A stretch of 64,000 bases of DNA from assembly GCA_964030785.1 (NCBI GenBank), contig OZ034971.1, positions 44,502,304-44,566,303 of the forward strand, written 5' to 3'. The translations under genes and the position numbers were made by a program. Shown in pieces: positions 17,861 to 25,335 of the stretch. Every line of letters starts with the position of its first letter. The stretch's first letter is position 1. This DNA is from Siderastrea siderea (Eukaryota > Cnidaria > Anthozoa > Scleractinia > Rhizangiidae). Under the pieces are notes generated by a model, which saw only the letters and a list, made by a program, of their open reading frames with translations, did not search any database and was not told the origin of the DNA.

Positions 17861-18509
17861 GGCGTTTTTGATAGGTGCGAGTCCATCCTTCGTCTTTTAA
17901 CAGGTGACTCAATACACGTTGTTGATCGGAGGAGGCGGGATGTAAATCCAAGACCAAATACCCATACGGTCGTGTGGTGGCTTGATGAAACGTCTCCAAC
18001 GTGTCTTTCCAAGTGGTCGGAAACGATTGAAGCATGACATTGCGTACCCCTAATTGATCTCGGGGGTTCTTGAACGCCACAATGTAATGGGCATTGCGGG
18101 ATATACTTTTCGCATAGCGACCCACGGGAAACATGTCTTGGCACAAGTAGAGCACCGTCACCCCTTGATGATGCGAATGTTTGGTGAATAAATCCAACAC
18201 GCGTTTATCGTGACTGCCTTCATCCATTAAATCATCCAAGACCAGGACCCCCTGTCCTTCAGGAAACCATTGGACCAACGCCTCATGATCGGGAATCCCT
18301 TCGTGAAACACCACCCCTTGATCTTGCATGCCTTGAAATCGATCTTGCCAGGCCCCATAACAATAATGCATTTGGGTCGGTGGGGTGTCAAACAACTCCG
18401 GGTTGTCTACCAAGAGTTTTTCCGTAAACGCGGTTTTCCCACATCCCGAAGGACCCACCACCAAGATAGAGGAAGGCGTATGAAAACGAAACGGTTTCCC
18501 CGTTTGCAT
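17856..18509 (-). CDS. FtsK/HerA-type genome-packaging ATPase
   Basis: 217 residues. Walker A is GPSGCGKT (19-26). Walker B is VLVLDDLMDE (88-97), with the catalytic acidic residues at its end. Downstream, TVLYLCQDMF ends in a Gln that fits the sensor position of A32-like ATPases. The length is close to that of the short Polinton ATPases. Function, known from the family: powers DNA translocation into the procapsid. It lies with protease and capsid genes, the usual Polinton morphogenesis cluster, and is separated from the protease by the tRNA-like gene. Confidence 0.94.
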   Translation of the reverse strand: MQTGKPFRFHTPSSILVVGPSGCGKTAFTEKLLVDNPELFDTPPTQMHYCYGAWQDRFQGMQDQGVVFHEGIPDHEALVQWFPEGQGVLVLDDLMDEGSHDKRVLDLFTKHSHHQGVTVLYLCQDMFPVGRYAKSISRNAHYIVAFKNPRDQLGVRNVMLQSFPTTWKDTLETFHQATTRPYGYLVLDLHPASSDQQRVLSHLLKDEGWTRTYQKRL

Positions 18510-18526
18510 GATGATAATACCCTTAG

Positions 18527-18538
18527 AAAAAAAAAAAA
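18527..18538 (-). terminator. T12 Pol III-type terminator
   Basis: Twelve A on the plus strand read as T12 on the minus strand, 14 bases past the 3' end of the tRNA-like gene. Runs of four or more T terminate RNA polymerase III. Confidence 0.7.
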
Positions 18539-18551
18539 GGCACCTTTTTAT

Positions 18552-18639
18552 TGGAATCGGTGGGACTCGAACCCACGCACGACCCTCCTCATGTATTCGA
18601 AGGGGGATCCAAAGGCTCTACCGACTGAGCTACGACTCC
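18552..18639 (-). tRNA. tRNA-like gene inside the Polinton, unusual anticodon arm
   Basis: Canonical parts are a 7-bp acceptor stem (GGAGTCG with CGATTCC, one G-U pair), TA at positions 8-9, a D arm (GCTC-AGTCGGTA-GAGC) and a T arm (GTGGG-TTCGAGT-CCCAC). The A box (TAGCTCAGTCGG) and B box (GGTTCGAGTCC) match Pol III consensus. Between the D and T arms there are 38 nt instead of 23. They can fold as an 8-bp hairpin (GATCCCCC with GGAGGGTC, one mismatch and one G-U) with a 13-nt loop. A short intron or an aberrant arm is possible. A CTTCGAA loop would read as anticodon TCG, but I do not regard the identity as settled. It could be a functional tRNA, a tRNA-like Pol III transcript or a captured tRNA relic. 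Confidence 0.8.
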
Positions 18640-18667
18640 GACACCACTTTTTTCCAACAAATTTTAT

Positions 18668-19207
18668 TTAAGCATTACATTGATGATACGACTGACAACA
18701 AAGTTGATACCATCTGGCTTCTTGGCCTACAATCAATTGTTGAAGGCGTTGACCGGCTTGATGGTCATTACTAACATAATCATGATCCGAAAACTCATTT
18801 AAAAACGCTTGCAAGGTCCGTCCACGGGCTTTGGCTTTCAAATACAACAAGGCGTAATCACCACAACTCTTGCTTGTAATGGCTTGGAGGGACTTGCCAT
18901 TGGTCACCACATACTTCCAATGTTGGACAATCCAATCTCGTAACGGGGTCGCTTGCACGTACGTGTCCAATGGCAAAGCATAACTGTCCAGGACTTCACA
19001 CACCTTTCCATCCGTCCACACCGCTAACCAATGTTGTCCCGGTTGATCGTGTGGGTCGGTATTCACAATGTACCCTTGGGGTTGGGTCTTGACAGGACTC
19101 TTGGGTAAACGATCACAGGCCACCGTCCCGTAAAAGACAGGGTTCAATTGGGGGTCGTCTCGGGCTAAATAATCCAACTGCACATTATTCAAGGCCACAT
19201 GTTCCAT
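18668..19207 (-). CDS. Adenain-like cysteine protease (maturation protease)
   Basis: 179 residues from the ATG lying five bases after the capsid gene's stop; an earlier in-frame ATG would overlap the capsid gene. The catalytic set of the adenain/ULP fold is present: H59 in GQHWLAVW, D74 in EVLDSY, Q108 in SLQAI and C115 in KSCGDYALLYL. The family cleaves capsid and core precursors after Gly-Gly or Gly-x sites. Candidate substrates are the RGG-containing proteins of this element. Confidence 0.95.
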   Translation of the reverse strand: MEHVALNNVQLDYLARDDPQLNPVFYGTVACDRLPKSPVKTQPQGYIVNTDPHDQPGQHWLAVWTDGKVCEVLDSYALPLDTYVQATPLRDWIVQHWKYVVTNGKSLQAITSKSCGDYALLYLKAKARGRTLQAFLNEFSDHDYVSNDHQAGQRLQQLIVGQEARWYQLCCQSYHQCNA

Positions 19208-19211
19208 TTCT

Positions 19212-20612
19212 TCAGTGCTGGTAAATGTTATACAACACGGCTCCGTTCCTGTCAATCTCCAGCAAATTCTCAAATTCTCCATACACGAGTACGGTTATAT
19301 TGACACCGGGGGCGGCTCCAAATTCCAACACCAATTGTAAATCACCTGTTTGCTTGGGGTTGAGGTTTTGACTGTCAGCACATCCATTGGCCACATTGTC
19401 AAACATGAACAAGGTACAATTTTTATGGTGGCCCCAATCTTCTAGTTCTACCATATTGCCTTTCTTTTTACACCAAGCACCACTGGCTTGCAGAAAACGG
19501 AAGTAGCCTAGATTATCTCGGGTGCCATTGTTGCGCACTAACTGCAGGGTTTCATAAGGGTATTCTTCTCCTCTGACAATCTGTTTAATGGAGGTCAGAC
19601 CAAATTTCTGGAAACAGAAAGGATCTCGGGTCACATCTCCATTGAAGGCACGGCTGTCCAGTAATCCCACAATCAATCGGTCAGGTATTCTGTTTTGAAA
19701 CAGGTTGGGGATATCAAAGCGGACCAGGTTGTTTTGCATGCTGAAAGTCCGGATTTCACTGCGGACGGTCGGGTAAGCCGCCACTTGGCCTTCATTGTGT
19801 CTTTTGCTAGAGATACTCTGGTAGATGGCGTCATTCAAACGCAGTTGACAGAGATGAAACCGTAGTTTGACATCCCCTTCTAGTAATCGGCCAGCTAGAG
19901 CCACTCCATTCAAAAACAGGCTGGGGCTGTTGAAATGAAATTTCATCTTGATTTCGATGCCTGGCACCAACAGTTTGCCAGTATGAAAGACTTCCAAGTG
20001 CGGGGTAAACACTAGACTGTGGGTGACACCTGCAGAATACTTGGCGGTTTCGGCTACCATGGCGGCCAAGGCTGCTTTGTGATGGGCGGGGAGATCCCGG
20101 TAGTCATTATGTGGTGCTGCACTGTTGGTATTGTTGTCCGTCCATTGGGGTGGGAAATCCACTTGATTGTACCAGCCTTGGGGTCCTAACACGGTCTTGC
20201 CATCTTCTCGATCATAATTCAGCAAGGTTTCTAGGTAAGCTTTGTAATGATACGTGTCGGATTGTGGACTGATCAACGTGCCATTCAACTGCAAGTCAAT
20301 TTGTTTGATGATGGAATGGGCCAAATTGTTGACGGGCCACAATTTCTCCGCGGCCACCAAGTTCCCGTTATCGTCCTTTTTCAAACTCAATTCCATGGTA
20401 AAGTAACTGCGTCCCAAATCCACAAAATCGTCTAACCCTGGAATGATGAATTCCATGGGATTGATACCCGTGGTGGTGGGTTGGATGGTGACCATGCGAT
20501 AGGCATTGATGCTAATGTCGGTCGGTGGCACCTTGAAAATCCGTAAGGCAGGGTTGACGGTCCCTTCGGAACGCTCGTGAGCCGGGGCGGTTTGTGTACT
20601 CACGTCAGGCAT
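19212..20612 (-). CDS. Major capsid protein (double jelly roll, hexon-like)
   Basis: 466 residues. The N-terminal signature LRIFKVPPTDISI, followed by PMEFIIPGLDDFVDLGRSY, is typical of the Polinton/adintovirus capsid family often labelled F54H12.2-like in animal genomes. Known for the family: two stacked jelly rolls forming trimeric capsomers. The C-terminus (LQLVLEFGAAPGVNITVLVYGEFEN) fits the last strands of the second barrel. The frame is intact. It has its own TATA box in the preceding gene and is followed at once by the protease. Confidence 0.93.
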   Translation of the reverse strand: MPDVSTQTAPAHERSEGTVNPALRIFKVPPTDISINAYRMVTIQPTTTGINPMEFIIPGLDDFVDLGRSYFTMELSLKKDDNGNLVAAEKLWPVNNLAHSIIKQIDLQLNGTLISPQSDTYHYKAYLETLLNYDREDGKTVLGPQGWYNQVDFPPQWTDNNTNSAAPHNDYRDLPAHHKAALAAMVAETAKYSAGVTHSLVFTPHLEVFHTGKLLVPGIEIKMKFHFNSPSLFLNGVALAGRLLEGDVKLRFHLCQLRLNDAIYQSISSKRHNEGQVAAYPTVRSEIRTFSMQNNLVRFDIPNLFQNRIPDRLIVGLLDSRAFNGDVTRDPFCFQKFGLTSIKQIVRGEEYPYETLQLVRNNGTRDNLGYFRFLQASGAWCKKKGNMVELEDWGHHKNCTLFMFDNVANGCADSQNLNPKQTGDLQLVLEFGAAPGVNITVLVYGEFENLLEIDRNGAVLYNIYQH

Positions 20613-20614
20613 GT

Positions 20615-20839
20615 TTAACGTCGTCGTCGAGTGGTACCCCGTCGTCGTCGTGAGGGGTTTTTATAGCGTCGTCGTGCTAAACGTTGTCTCAAATCAAACC
20701 CGGGGACTCTCATCACCTCGGGACTTAACCATCCACCACGTTGTCGTCGCATGAGTTTCCAAAACGGATACAGTCCACCCCATTGAGACAACCCTCGATT
20801 ACTACGAATCCGTCGAGGTCGTGAATGCACGGGTTCCAT
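20615..20839 (-). CDS. Small Arg-rich virion protein with RRQRGGW
   Basis: 74 residues, very basic. LMRRQRGGW at about 30-38 is the same Gly-Gly motif as in the neighbours. The tail is RRRRGTTRRRR. The start overlaps the stop of the next gene upstream by one base. The downstream end reaches within three bases of the capsid gene, whose TATA box lies inside it. Probably a core protein. Function inferred. Confidence 0.65.
   Translation of the reverse strand: MEPVHSRPRRIRSNRGLSQWGGLYPFWKLMRRQRGGWLSPEVMRVPGFDLRQRLARRRYKNPSRRRRGTTRRRR
20658..20665 (-). promoter_or_regulatory. TATA box for the major capsid gene
   Basis: TATAAAAA on the minus strand, about 46 bp upstream of the capsid ATG, inside the upstream gene. 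This suggests separate, strong transcription of the capsid-protease unit. Confidence 0.55.
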
Positions 20840-21165
20840 TAGACTCCCAAAATATCACGTGCACGTTTGGTTTGTTTGGGAAATAAGGCAGTGGCTACAC
20901 GCACGGCGTCTTTCACGTTCTTATGACTCAACGCTTTCTTGGCTTGTTTGGTGATTTCCTTTTTAAGGACGTCTTCGGCTTTGCGTTTGATACCTCGTGT
21001 CAAACCCGTTTCCAAGCCTCTCTTGATATTACTAGGCAATTTTAAAGGATTTCGCGTCCTTATAAGACCTTGCAACCCCCCACGCATCAGATCCGTCATC
21101 ACTCCTTTGCCTTGTTGATCATACCACTCGTCGGTTCGAAATCGCGTCAAACTTCCCCCACGCAT
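20839..21165 (-). CDS. Basic virion protein with MRGG protease sites
   Basis: 108 residues. It starts MRGGSLTRF. It then has QQGKGV and LMRGGL; the last fits the classical adenain consensus (M/I/L)xGG-x exactly. The remainder is a Lys/Arg-rich helical body (KRKAEDVLKKEITKQAKKAL) ending in DILGV. Resembles adenovirus internal precursor proteins in design rather than by clear homology. Has its own TATA box. Confidence 0.68.
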   Translation of the reverse strand: MRGGSLTRFRTDEWYDQQGKGVMTDLMRGGLQGLIRTRNPLKLPSNIKRGLETGLTRGIKRKAEDVLKKEITKQAKKALSHKNVKDAVRVATALFPKQTKRARDILGV

Positions 21166-21221
21166 GGTGCCTTCTTCTTCACCAGGGATAAACGTTTTGT
21201 TTGGGCTTTATGGGACTCCCC

Positions 21222-21229
21222 TTTTTATA
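21222..21229 (-). promoter_or_regulatory. TATA box for the 21165 gene
   Basis: TATAAAAA on the minus strand, 57 bp upstream of the ATG, just past the stop of the preceding gene. Confidence 0.5.
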
Positions 21230-21232
21230 CCG

Positions 21233-21421
21233 TCATCGTCGTTTTTTCCGAAAAGCGGCTTCCAACCCTTTTTTAGCCCCGTAACTCGCGGCACCACTTG
21301 CAGCACCCAACGCCACAGCTTTTCCTCCAGCAATCAAGGCTGGAATGAGGGCCGCCAGGGGCAAGAGACCCCCTCGTTGCCTTCTTCTTCGTCTCCTTCG
21401 ACGCACTCTTGTCTTGGGCAT
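21233..21421 (-). CDS. 62-residue pX/Mu-like core protein
   Basis: MPKTRV is followed by eight Arg and QRGG, then a hydrophobic helix (LLPLAALIPALIAGG) and a Gly/Ala-rich segment with a basic end. This is the closest match in the window to the layout of adenovirus pX: basic core, protease site, hydrophobic tail. Known for pX/Mu: DNA condensation inside the virion after cleavage. Here that role is inferred. A TATAAAAA box lies 31 bp upstream. Confidence 0.75.
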   Translation of the reverse strand: MPKTRVRRRRRRRRQRGGLLPLAALIPALIAGGKAVALGAASGAASYGAKKGLEAAFRKKRR

Positions 21422-21451
21422 CTTTGTTTGTTTTTCACAACCCTTGTTTTC

Positions 21452-21459
21452 TTTTTATA
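21452..21459 (-). promoter_or_regulatory. TATA box for the 21421 gene
   Basis: TATAAAAA on the minus strand, 31 bp upstream of the ATG, at the usual distance for a short 5' leader. Confidence 0.5.
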
Positions 21460-21460
21460 C

Positions 21461-21694
21461 TCACATGACGTTGCACGTAAACGATTCCCCCGCCCACCGT
21501 TTGCGTTTCCCACTTCGCATTTCTTCCATACGTTTCTTCGTTGATCTTAGGTAATTCTTTTTGGCTAACTTTTCTACCCCTTTGGTGATGGACCAAGCGG
21601 CTTTAGGAATCCCGGCAATCACCGCGTTGACCCCTTCCCCCGCTTGTGGACGCTGTGGTCGGCGTCGTCGTCGTCGTCGCCGTTTCGGAGGCAT
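21461..21694 (-). CDS. Arg-rich small virion protein (QAGEG site)
   Basis: 77 residues. MPPK is followed by eight Arg, then PQRPQAGEGVNAVIAGIPKAAW and a basic helical tail. The Gly-x-Gly after the Arg leader parallels TQQGEG in the 16289 gene. The two share the arrangement but little other sequence. Function inferred as core or minor virion protein. Confidence 0.62.
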   Translation of the reverse strand: MPPKRRRRRRRRPQRPQAGEGVNAVIAGIPKAAWSITKGVEKLAKKNYLRSTKKRMEEMRSGKRKRWAGESFTCNVM

Positions 21695-21727
21695 GATTGA
21701 TTTGGGTTCCCTTCTCGTCTCTCTTTT

Positions 21728-22762
21728 TTATGTCTTTTTGAAGTGTAACGTGACAATGGTATGGCCTTCACCAAACTTGACCAAGTCTCCTCCGGCACCA
21801 ATCGTTTCAGCCACTTGAACGTGAATCATTTCCACCACCTCGTTACGAAGAGACATGTAATGAATGTGCAACGGTTCAAAATACAGGGTGCCGCGTGCTT
21901 CTCGCTTGTACTGGATTTCACGCAACAAATCAGTCACGCGATTGCCTACCATCATACTGCCTGCCACGTCCGAGTACACGTGCAACGATCGGGTGGGTTC
22001 CCCCACCACGGCACGAAATGCTACATTCAAGTTGGTGAAACGCCACCCACAACTCATACTCAATTCCATATAGTCTTCCACTCGACTGGTGGTCCAAAAC
22101 ACCGGGTTCCCCTCCTTATCGGTGATATCCTTCCAATCGCTGTTGTTGGTGATGTCGGGGACTTGATCCCCCATGAAGTCTTGCTGTAAGTTCGGCCCCA
22201 AAATCCATCCGCTGGTGATTTTACGTAACCATCCCATCTTGGCAGCTAACTTGGTATGAACGGCAAAGGAGGGTGTGCGAACGGAACCATCATGAGAGAC
22301 GTTCGTGTTGTCAATCAGCAGATCCTCGCCTTCCCAACGAAACTTGACGTACGTGTGTTTGCCTTTATCGTCCAAAAAGGTACCCCCTTGGATAACCGAT
22401 TCCCGTCGTTTCTGTTCCACATGAGTAATGGCGGCTTTCATAAAACTCACCCCGTCCACCACCCAATCCCAGTCTTTAATATCATCAATTTTGGTCACGG
22501 CCGCTCCATATTTGTTATAGGTACCACCGCTTTGACTGGGTGCTTTCAGGTGCCATTTGATGCCTAAGACGTGTTGTCCTTTCATCACCAACTGATACAA
22601 ATTGACGCGCGCATCCGGTAAGGAAATGGCACTCAACCCCACTTGCCAACCACCTCCCGTGAGCTGTAACGGTTGAGGTAAACGAATCTTGAAGGAATTG
22701 GCTTGGTTGTTGGGAAATTCACGTCGGTTGGCATGACTGGGTAACGTCACGTAGAACGACAT
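21728..22762 (-). CDS. Penton-like minor capsid protein, paralogue 1
   Basis: 344 residues from the ATG; upstream in-frame extension would need a GTG start. N-terminal SFYVTLPSHANRREFPNN and WQVGLSAISLP are the hallmarks of a family found beside major capsid genes in invertebrate Polintons and generally taken as minor capsid/penton. The C-terminus reads HVYSDV..., TDLLREIQY and GDLVKFGEGHTIVTLHF. It is clearly paralogous to the gene just upstream, with conserved ends and a diverged middle. The upstream gene's stop lies 15 bases before its ATG. Confidence 0.75.
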   Translation of the reverse strand: MSFYVTLPSHANRREFPNNQANSFKIRLPQPLQLTGGGWQVGLSAISLPDARVNLYQLVMKGQHVLGIKWHLKAPSQSGGTYNKYGAAVTKIDDIKDWDWVVDGVSFMKAAITHVEQKRRESVIQGGTFLDDKGKHTYVKFRWEGEDLLIDNTNVSHDGSVRTPSFAVHTKLAAKMGWLRKITSGWILGPNLQQDFMGDQVPDITNNSDWKDITDKEGNPVFWTTSRVEDYMELSMSCGWRFTNLNVAFRAVVGEPTRSLHVYSDVAGSMMVGNRVTDLLREIQYKREARGTLYFEPLHIHYMSLRNEVVEMIHVQVAETIGAGGDLVKFGEGHTIVTLHFKKT

Positions 22763-22776
22763 GTTGTCTTTCTTCT

Positions 22777-23817
22777 TCACACCACCACTTCCCTTTTAAA
22801 GTGGAGGGTCAGGAGGGCATGGCCTTCACCAAATTTCACCAGATCCCCATTAGTTTCGGCCATCTGGGTTTCCACGATTTCCACCACTTCGTTGCGTACT
22901 GGGATATATTGAATATGTCGAGGTTCAAAGTGGGTGGTGTTTTGAGGCTGGTACTTGATTTCTCGTAAGAGATCGGTGATACGACCCCCTACCATGCTGC
23001 TGGTGCCTACATCACAATACACGTGCAAAGGACGCGTGGAGGGAAATTCCAACGAGGGACGAAAGGTCTGGTTCACATTCACAAACCGCCAATTACACGT
23101 CATACTCAATTTCAGATAATCCCCCTCCACTTTCCAAAAGATGGGGTTGTTGGCGGCATTGCGGATATCCGTCGGGGTGGGAATGGAGTCCGAATGAAAT
23201 TCTTGCAAGAGATTCGGACCCAATCGATACACGCCCGTCGACACTTGTTCAATCCATCCCATTCTCAGCGCCAAGGTTCGGCCCCATGACACGTGTGCTA
23301 CTTGTCGTGTGTAATCCACCTTGGTCGTATTCAATAACAAATCCCCTTCGGAGGTCCATTCAAACGTCGGGTATAATTTAACGCCATTGTCCTCGGCCCA
23401 TTTGTTGAGGGGTTCGGTTTGTTTGGCACGGCTTTGCTCGTAACGGTACACCAGTTGATGAAAAAAGTGCGATCCCGTCAACGAGGCCAATTCCTTTCTC
23501 ATATCTCGCCCGTAGACAGTGAGTTCGCGACGTTGATGCCACCATCGATCGTTGCCTTGATCGTCTTTGGTATACACCCGTTCGTGCCATCGTACGTACA
23601 ACAGAGGATGGGAATCACCCACGCCTCCTTCTTCCGCTACCACGGGAATGGTGGGTAAGGATAAACTCACCATACCCACCATCCATCCTCGTCCCACAAA
23701 TCGGATGGGTTTAGGCAATCGGTTTCTGAAATGATGACTCTTGTTCCCAGGAAACTCTTTGGTACTCGCATGACTCATCAACGTCACGTAAAACGAAGAG
23801 TTGGGCACCAATGTCAT
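22777..23817 (-). CDS. Penton-like minor capsid protein, paralogue 2
   Basis: 346 residues. It has the same layout as the downstream gene: SFYVTLMSHASTKEFPGN, GWMVGMVSLSLP, HVYCDV, TDLLREIKYQ and GDLVKFGEGHALLTLHF. A tandem duplication of the minor capsid gene is not part of the minimal Polinton set. The two copies might form different vertex or fibre-base proteins. Lies directly after the integrase stop (seven bases). Confidence 0.75.
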   Translation of the reverse strand: MTLVPNSSFYVTLMSHASTKEFPGNKSHHFRNRLPKPIRFVGRGWMVGMVSLSLPTIPVVAEEGGVGDSHPLLYVRWHERVYTKDDQGNDRWWHQRRELTVYGRDMRKELASLTGSHFFHQLVYRYEQSRAKQTEPLNKWAEDNGVKLYPTFEWTSEGDLLLNTTKVDYTRQVAHVSWGRTLALRMGWIEQVSTGVYRLGPNLLQEFHSDSIPTPTDIRNAANNPIFWKVEGDYLKLSMTCNWRFVNVNQTFRPSLEFPSTRPLHVYCDVGTSSMVGGRITDLLREIKYQPQNTTHFEPRHIQYIPVRNEVVEIVETQMAETNGDLVKFGEGHALLTLHFKREVVV

Positions 23818-23823
23818 TGTTTT

Positions 23824-24999
23824 TTAGCGGCGTCGTCGTCGTTTGCGGGGTCGAAGGGATGTCACGTCTCCACGAGCAATCCAACTATTGTACTTGTCGG
23901 GCCACCCTTTCCACTTGACCAACCAACGACCTTTTTGTCGCTTAAGTACCTTCTCGATCCGAAACACCTCGGACACATGGACTTTTTGTAAATCCTCTTC
24001 ATAAAACGTACCTTGGACGGGGGTCTCATCCCATTCGCGAATCTTATAGGTGGGGACAGGGCCCGGGATCACACGATGCACTACAAACACTTCTTCGGTC
24101 CAACCGGGTAAATACCCTTTTTCAAAGGTACGATGAATCGTATTGAGACGGACATGATCCCCCACCTTCAATTGGGGTTTTTTGTAGCCTTTCAATCGTT
24201 TGGCATACAATCGTTTCCACACGGCTTCTTCGTTGTCCCACGTCACGTTTTCGGGGGGCATACCAATACTTCGATGACGGGTGGCATTATACCCCTGCAC
24301 CAACTCGGGTAAGACATTGTCAAAGCGTAAGGTGTTGGCCGCGGTCAAATAACGGTACAACCGTTCTTTCAAGGTGCGGTTAAATCGTTCCACCACACTG
24401 GCTTTGGCATCCCCTTCGGTCGAAAAATGTTGAATGTCTTGCTCGTCGACCCATCGTTGAAAGGTCCGATTATAAAATTCTTTCCCTCGATCCGTTTGCA
24501 ATCGATTCGGGTGACGTCCTCCTTGTCTCACAATCTTCTCAAAGGCTTTCACGAGGGCCACCCCGGTTTTGGTTTTCAACGGTTCGACCCACGCGTACTT
24601 CGACAACACATCCACCACGGTCAACAAGTAGCGTATACCCCGATTATGTTTGGCCAAACGTTGCACTTCCACTAAATCCGCGGCCCATTGATCATCCAAC
24701 CCCCCTACGATCACGGGTAAGGTAGCAAAACGACGACGTCGAGGTTTATGCAAGGTGTAACCCACATCCTGTTCCAACACCTGTTGGGCTTTTTTCAAAG
24801 GGAGACCCTGGGCTTTAGCAAATCGTTGCACCCCACCTAAACTCCCCGGGGCACCAGGATCATGGTAACGCTTCAACCATTGTTGCGAGACATTGGCCTT
24901 CTTCTTCGTCGTTGACGAAACCTTGGTTTTCTTCTTCAACCATGAGGACGACGAACTCCAGCGTGGGGTTCTCTTTCGAGGGGCCATACTTTTTGGCAT
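23824..24999 (-). CDS. Retroviral-type integrase with C-terminal chromodomain
   Basis: 391 residues. A basic N-terminus is followed by a helical region (40-85). The rve core has the catalytic triad D108 (WAADLVEVQ), D170 (LQTDRGKEF) and E204 (SVVERFNRTLKE). Next comes an SH3-like segment (LKVGDHVRLN), then a chromodomain (about 345-375: VFRIEKVLKRQKGRWLVKWKGW, NSW) and a run of Arg. Known: Polinton integrases make 6-bp duplications, as seen here. The chromodomain may direct insertion toward modified histones. I see no clear HHCC zinc finger. Confidence 0.94.
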   Translation of the reverse strand: MPKSMAPRKRTPRWSSSSSWLKKKTKVSSTTKKKANVSQQWLKRYHDPGAPGSLGGVQRFAKAQGLPLKKAQQVLEQDVGYTLHKPRRRRFATLPVIVGGLDDQWAADLVEVQRLAKHNRGIRYLLTVVDVLSKYAWVEPLKTKTGVALVKAFEKIVRQGGRHPNRLQTDRGKEFYNRTFQRWVDEQDIQHFSTEGDAKASVVERFNRTLKERLYRYLTAANTLRFDNVLPELVQGYNATRHRSIGMPPENVTWDNEEAVWKRLYAKRLKGYKKPQLKVGDHVRLNTIHRTFEKGYLPGWTEEVFVVHRVIPGPVPTYKIREWDETPVQGTFYEEDLQKVHVSEVFRIEKVLKRQKGRWLVKWKGWPDKYNSWIARGDVTSLRPRKRRRRR

Positions 25000-25298
25000 T
25001 CATCCCATAAGGTCGATATGGTAGGGACCGTGTGGGGATGCGCCTTTTGAATGATTCGATACCATCGCCATGCCTCTGGGTGAGCTTTTAACCATAAGAC
25101 AAACACCACCCATCGATATAGGTTGCGGTCCACATGGGTTTCTTCAAAGAGGTGGAGAGGATGCGTGTCCTCGGGACAACGGGGTATGGGGATTTGGGAC
25201 CCGGGTTGATGATCATATAAGACTTGACAAAGGGTTTGATGACATTGCCATTGCCCCAGGGACAAGACAGACTCCCATGCATCACATACAGACTCCAT
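24936..25298 (-). CDS. Small Trp/His-rich protein upstream of integrase
   Basis: About 120 residues from the internal ATG chosen here (MESVCDAW). It is rich in Trp, His and Cys and ends in a Pro/Arg tail that overlaps the integrase start by 64 nt. No domain is recognised. The overlap and intact frame support it as a gene, but only moderately. Confidence 0.5.
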   Translation of the reverse strand: MESVCDAWESVLSLGQWQCHQTLCQVLYDHQPGSQIPIPRCPEDTHPLHLFEETHVDRNLYRWVVFVLWLKAHPEAWRWYRIIQKAHPHTVPTISTLWDECQKVWPLEREPHAGVRRPHG

Positions 25299-25335
25299 GG
25301 TGACATTGATAAAAAATTTTATTCGTTCTCTCATT

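Noticed and set aside
18508..18774. Plus-strand frames across the tRNA-like gene
   Set aside because: They overlap the protease gene antisense and the tRNA-like gene, and have no domain; the RNA structure explains the sequence better.
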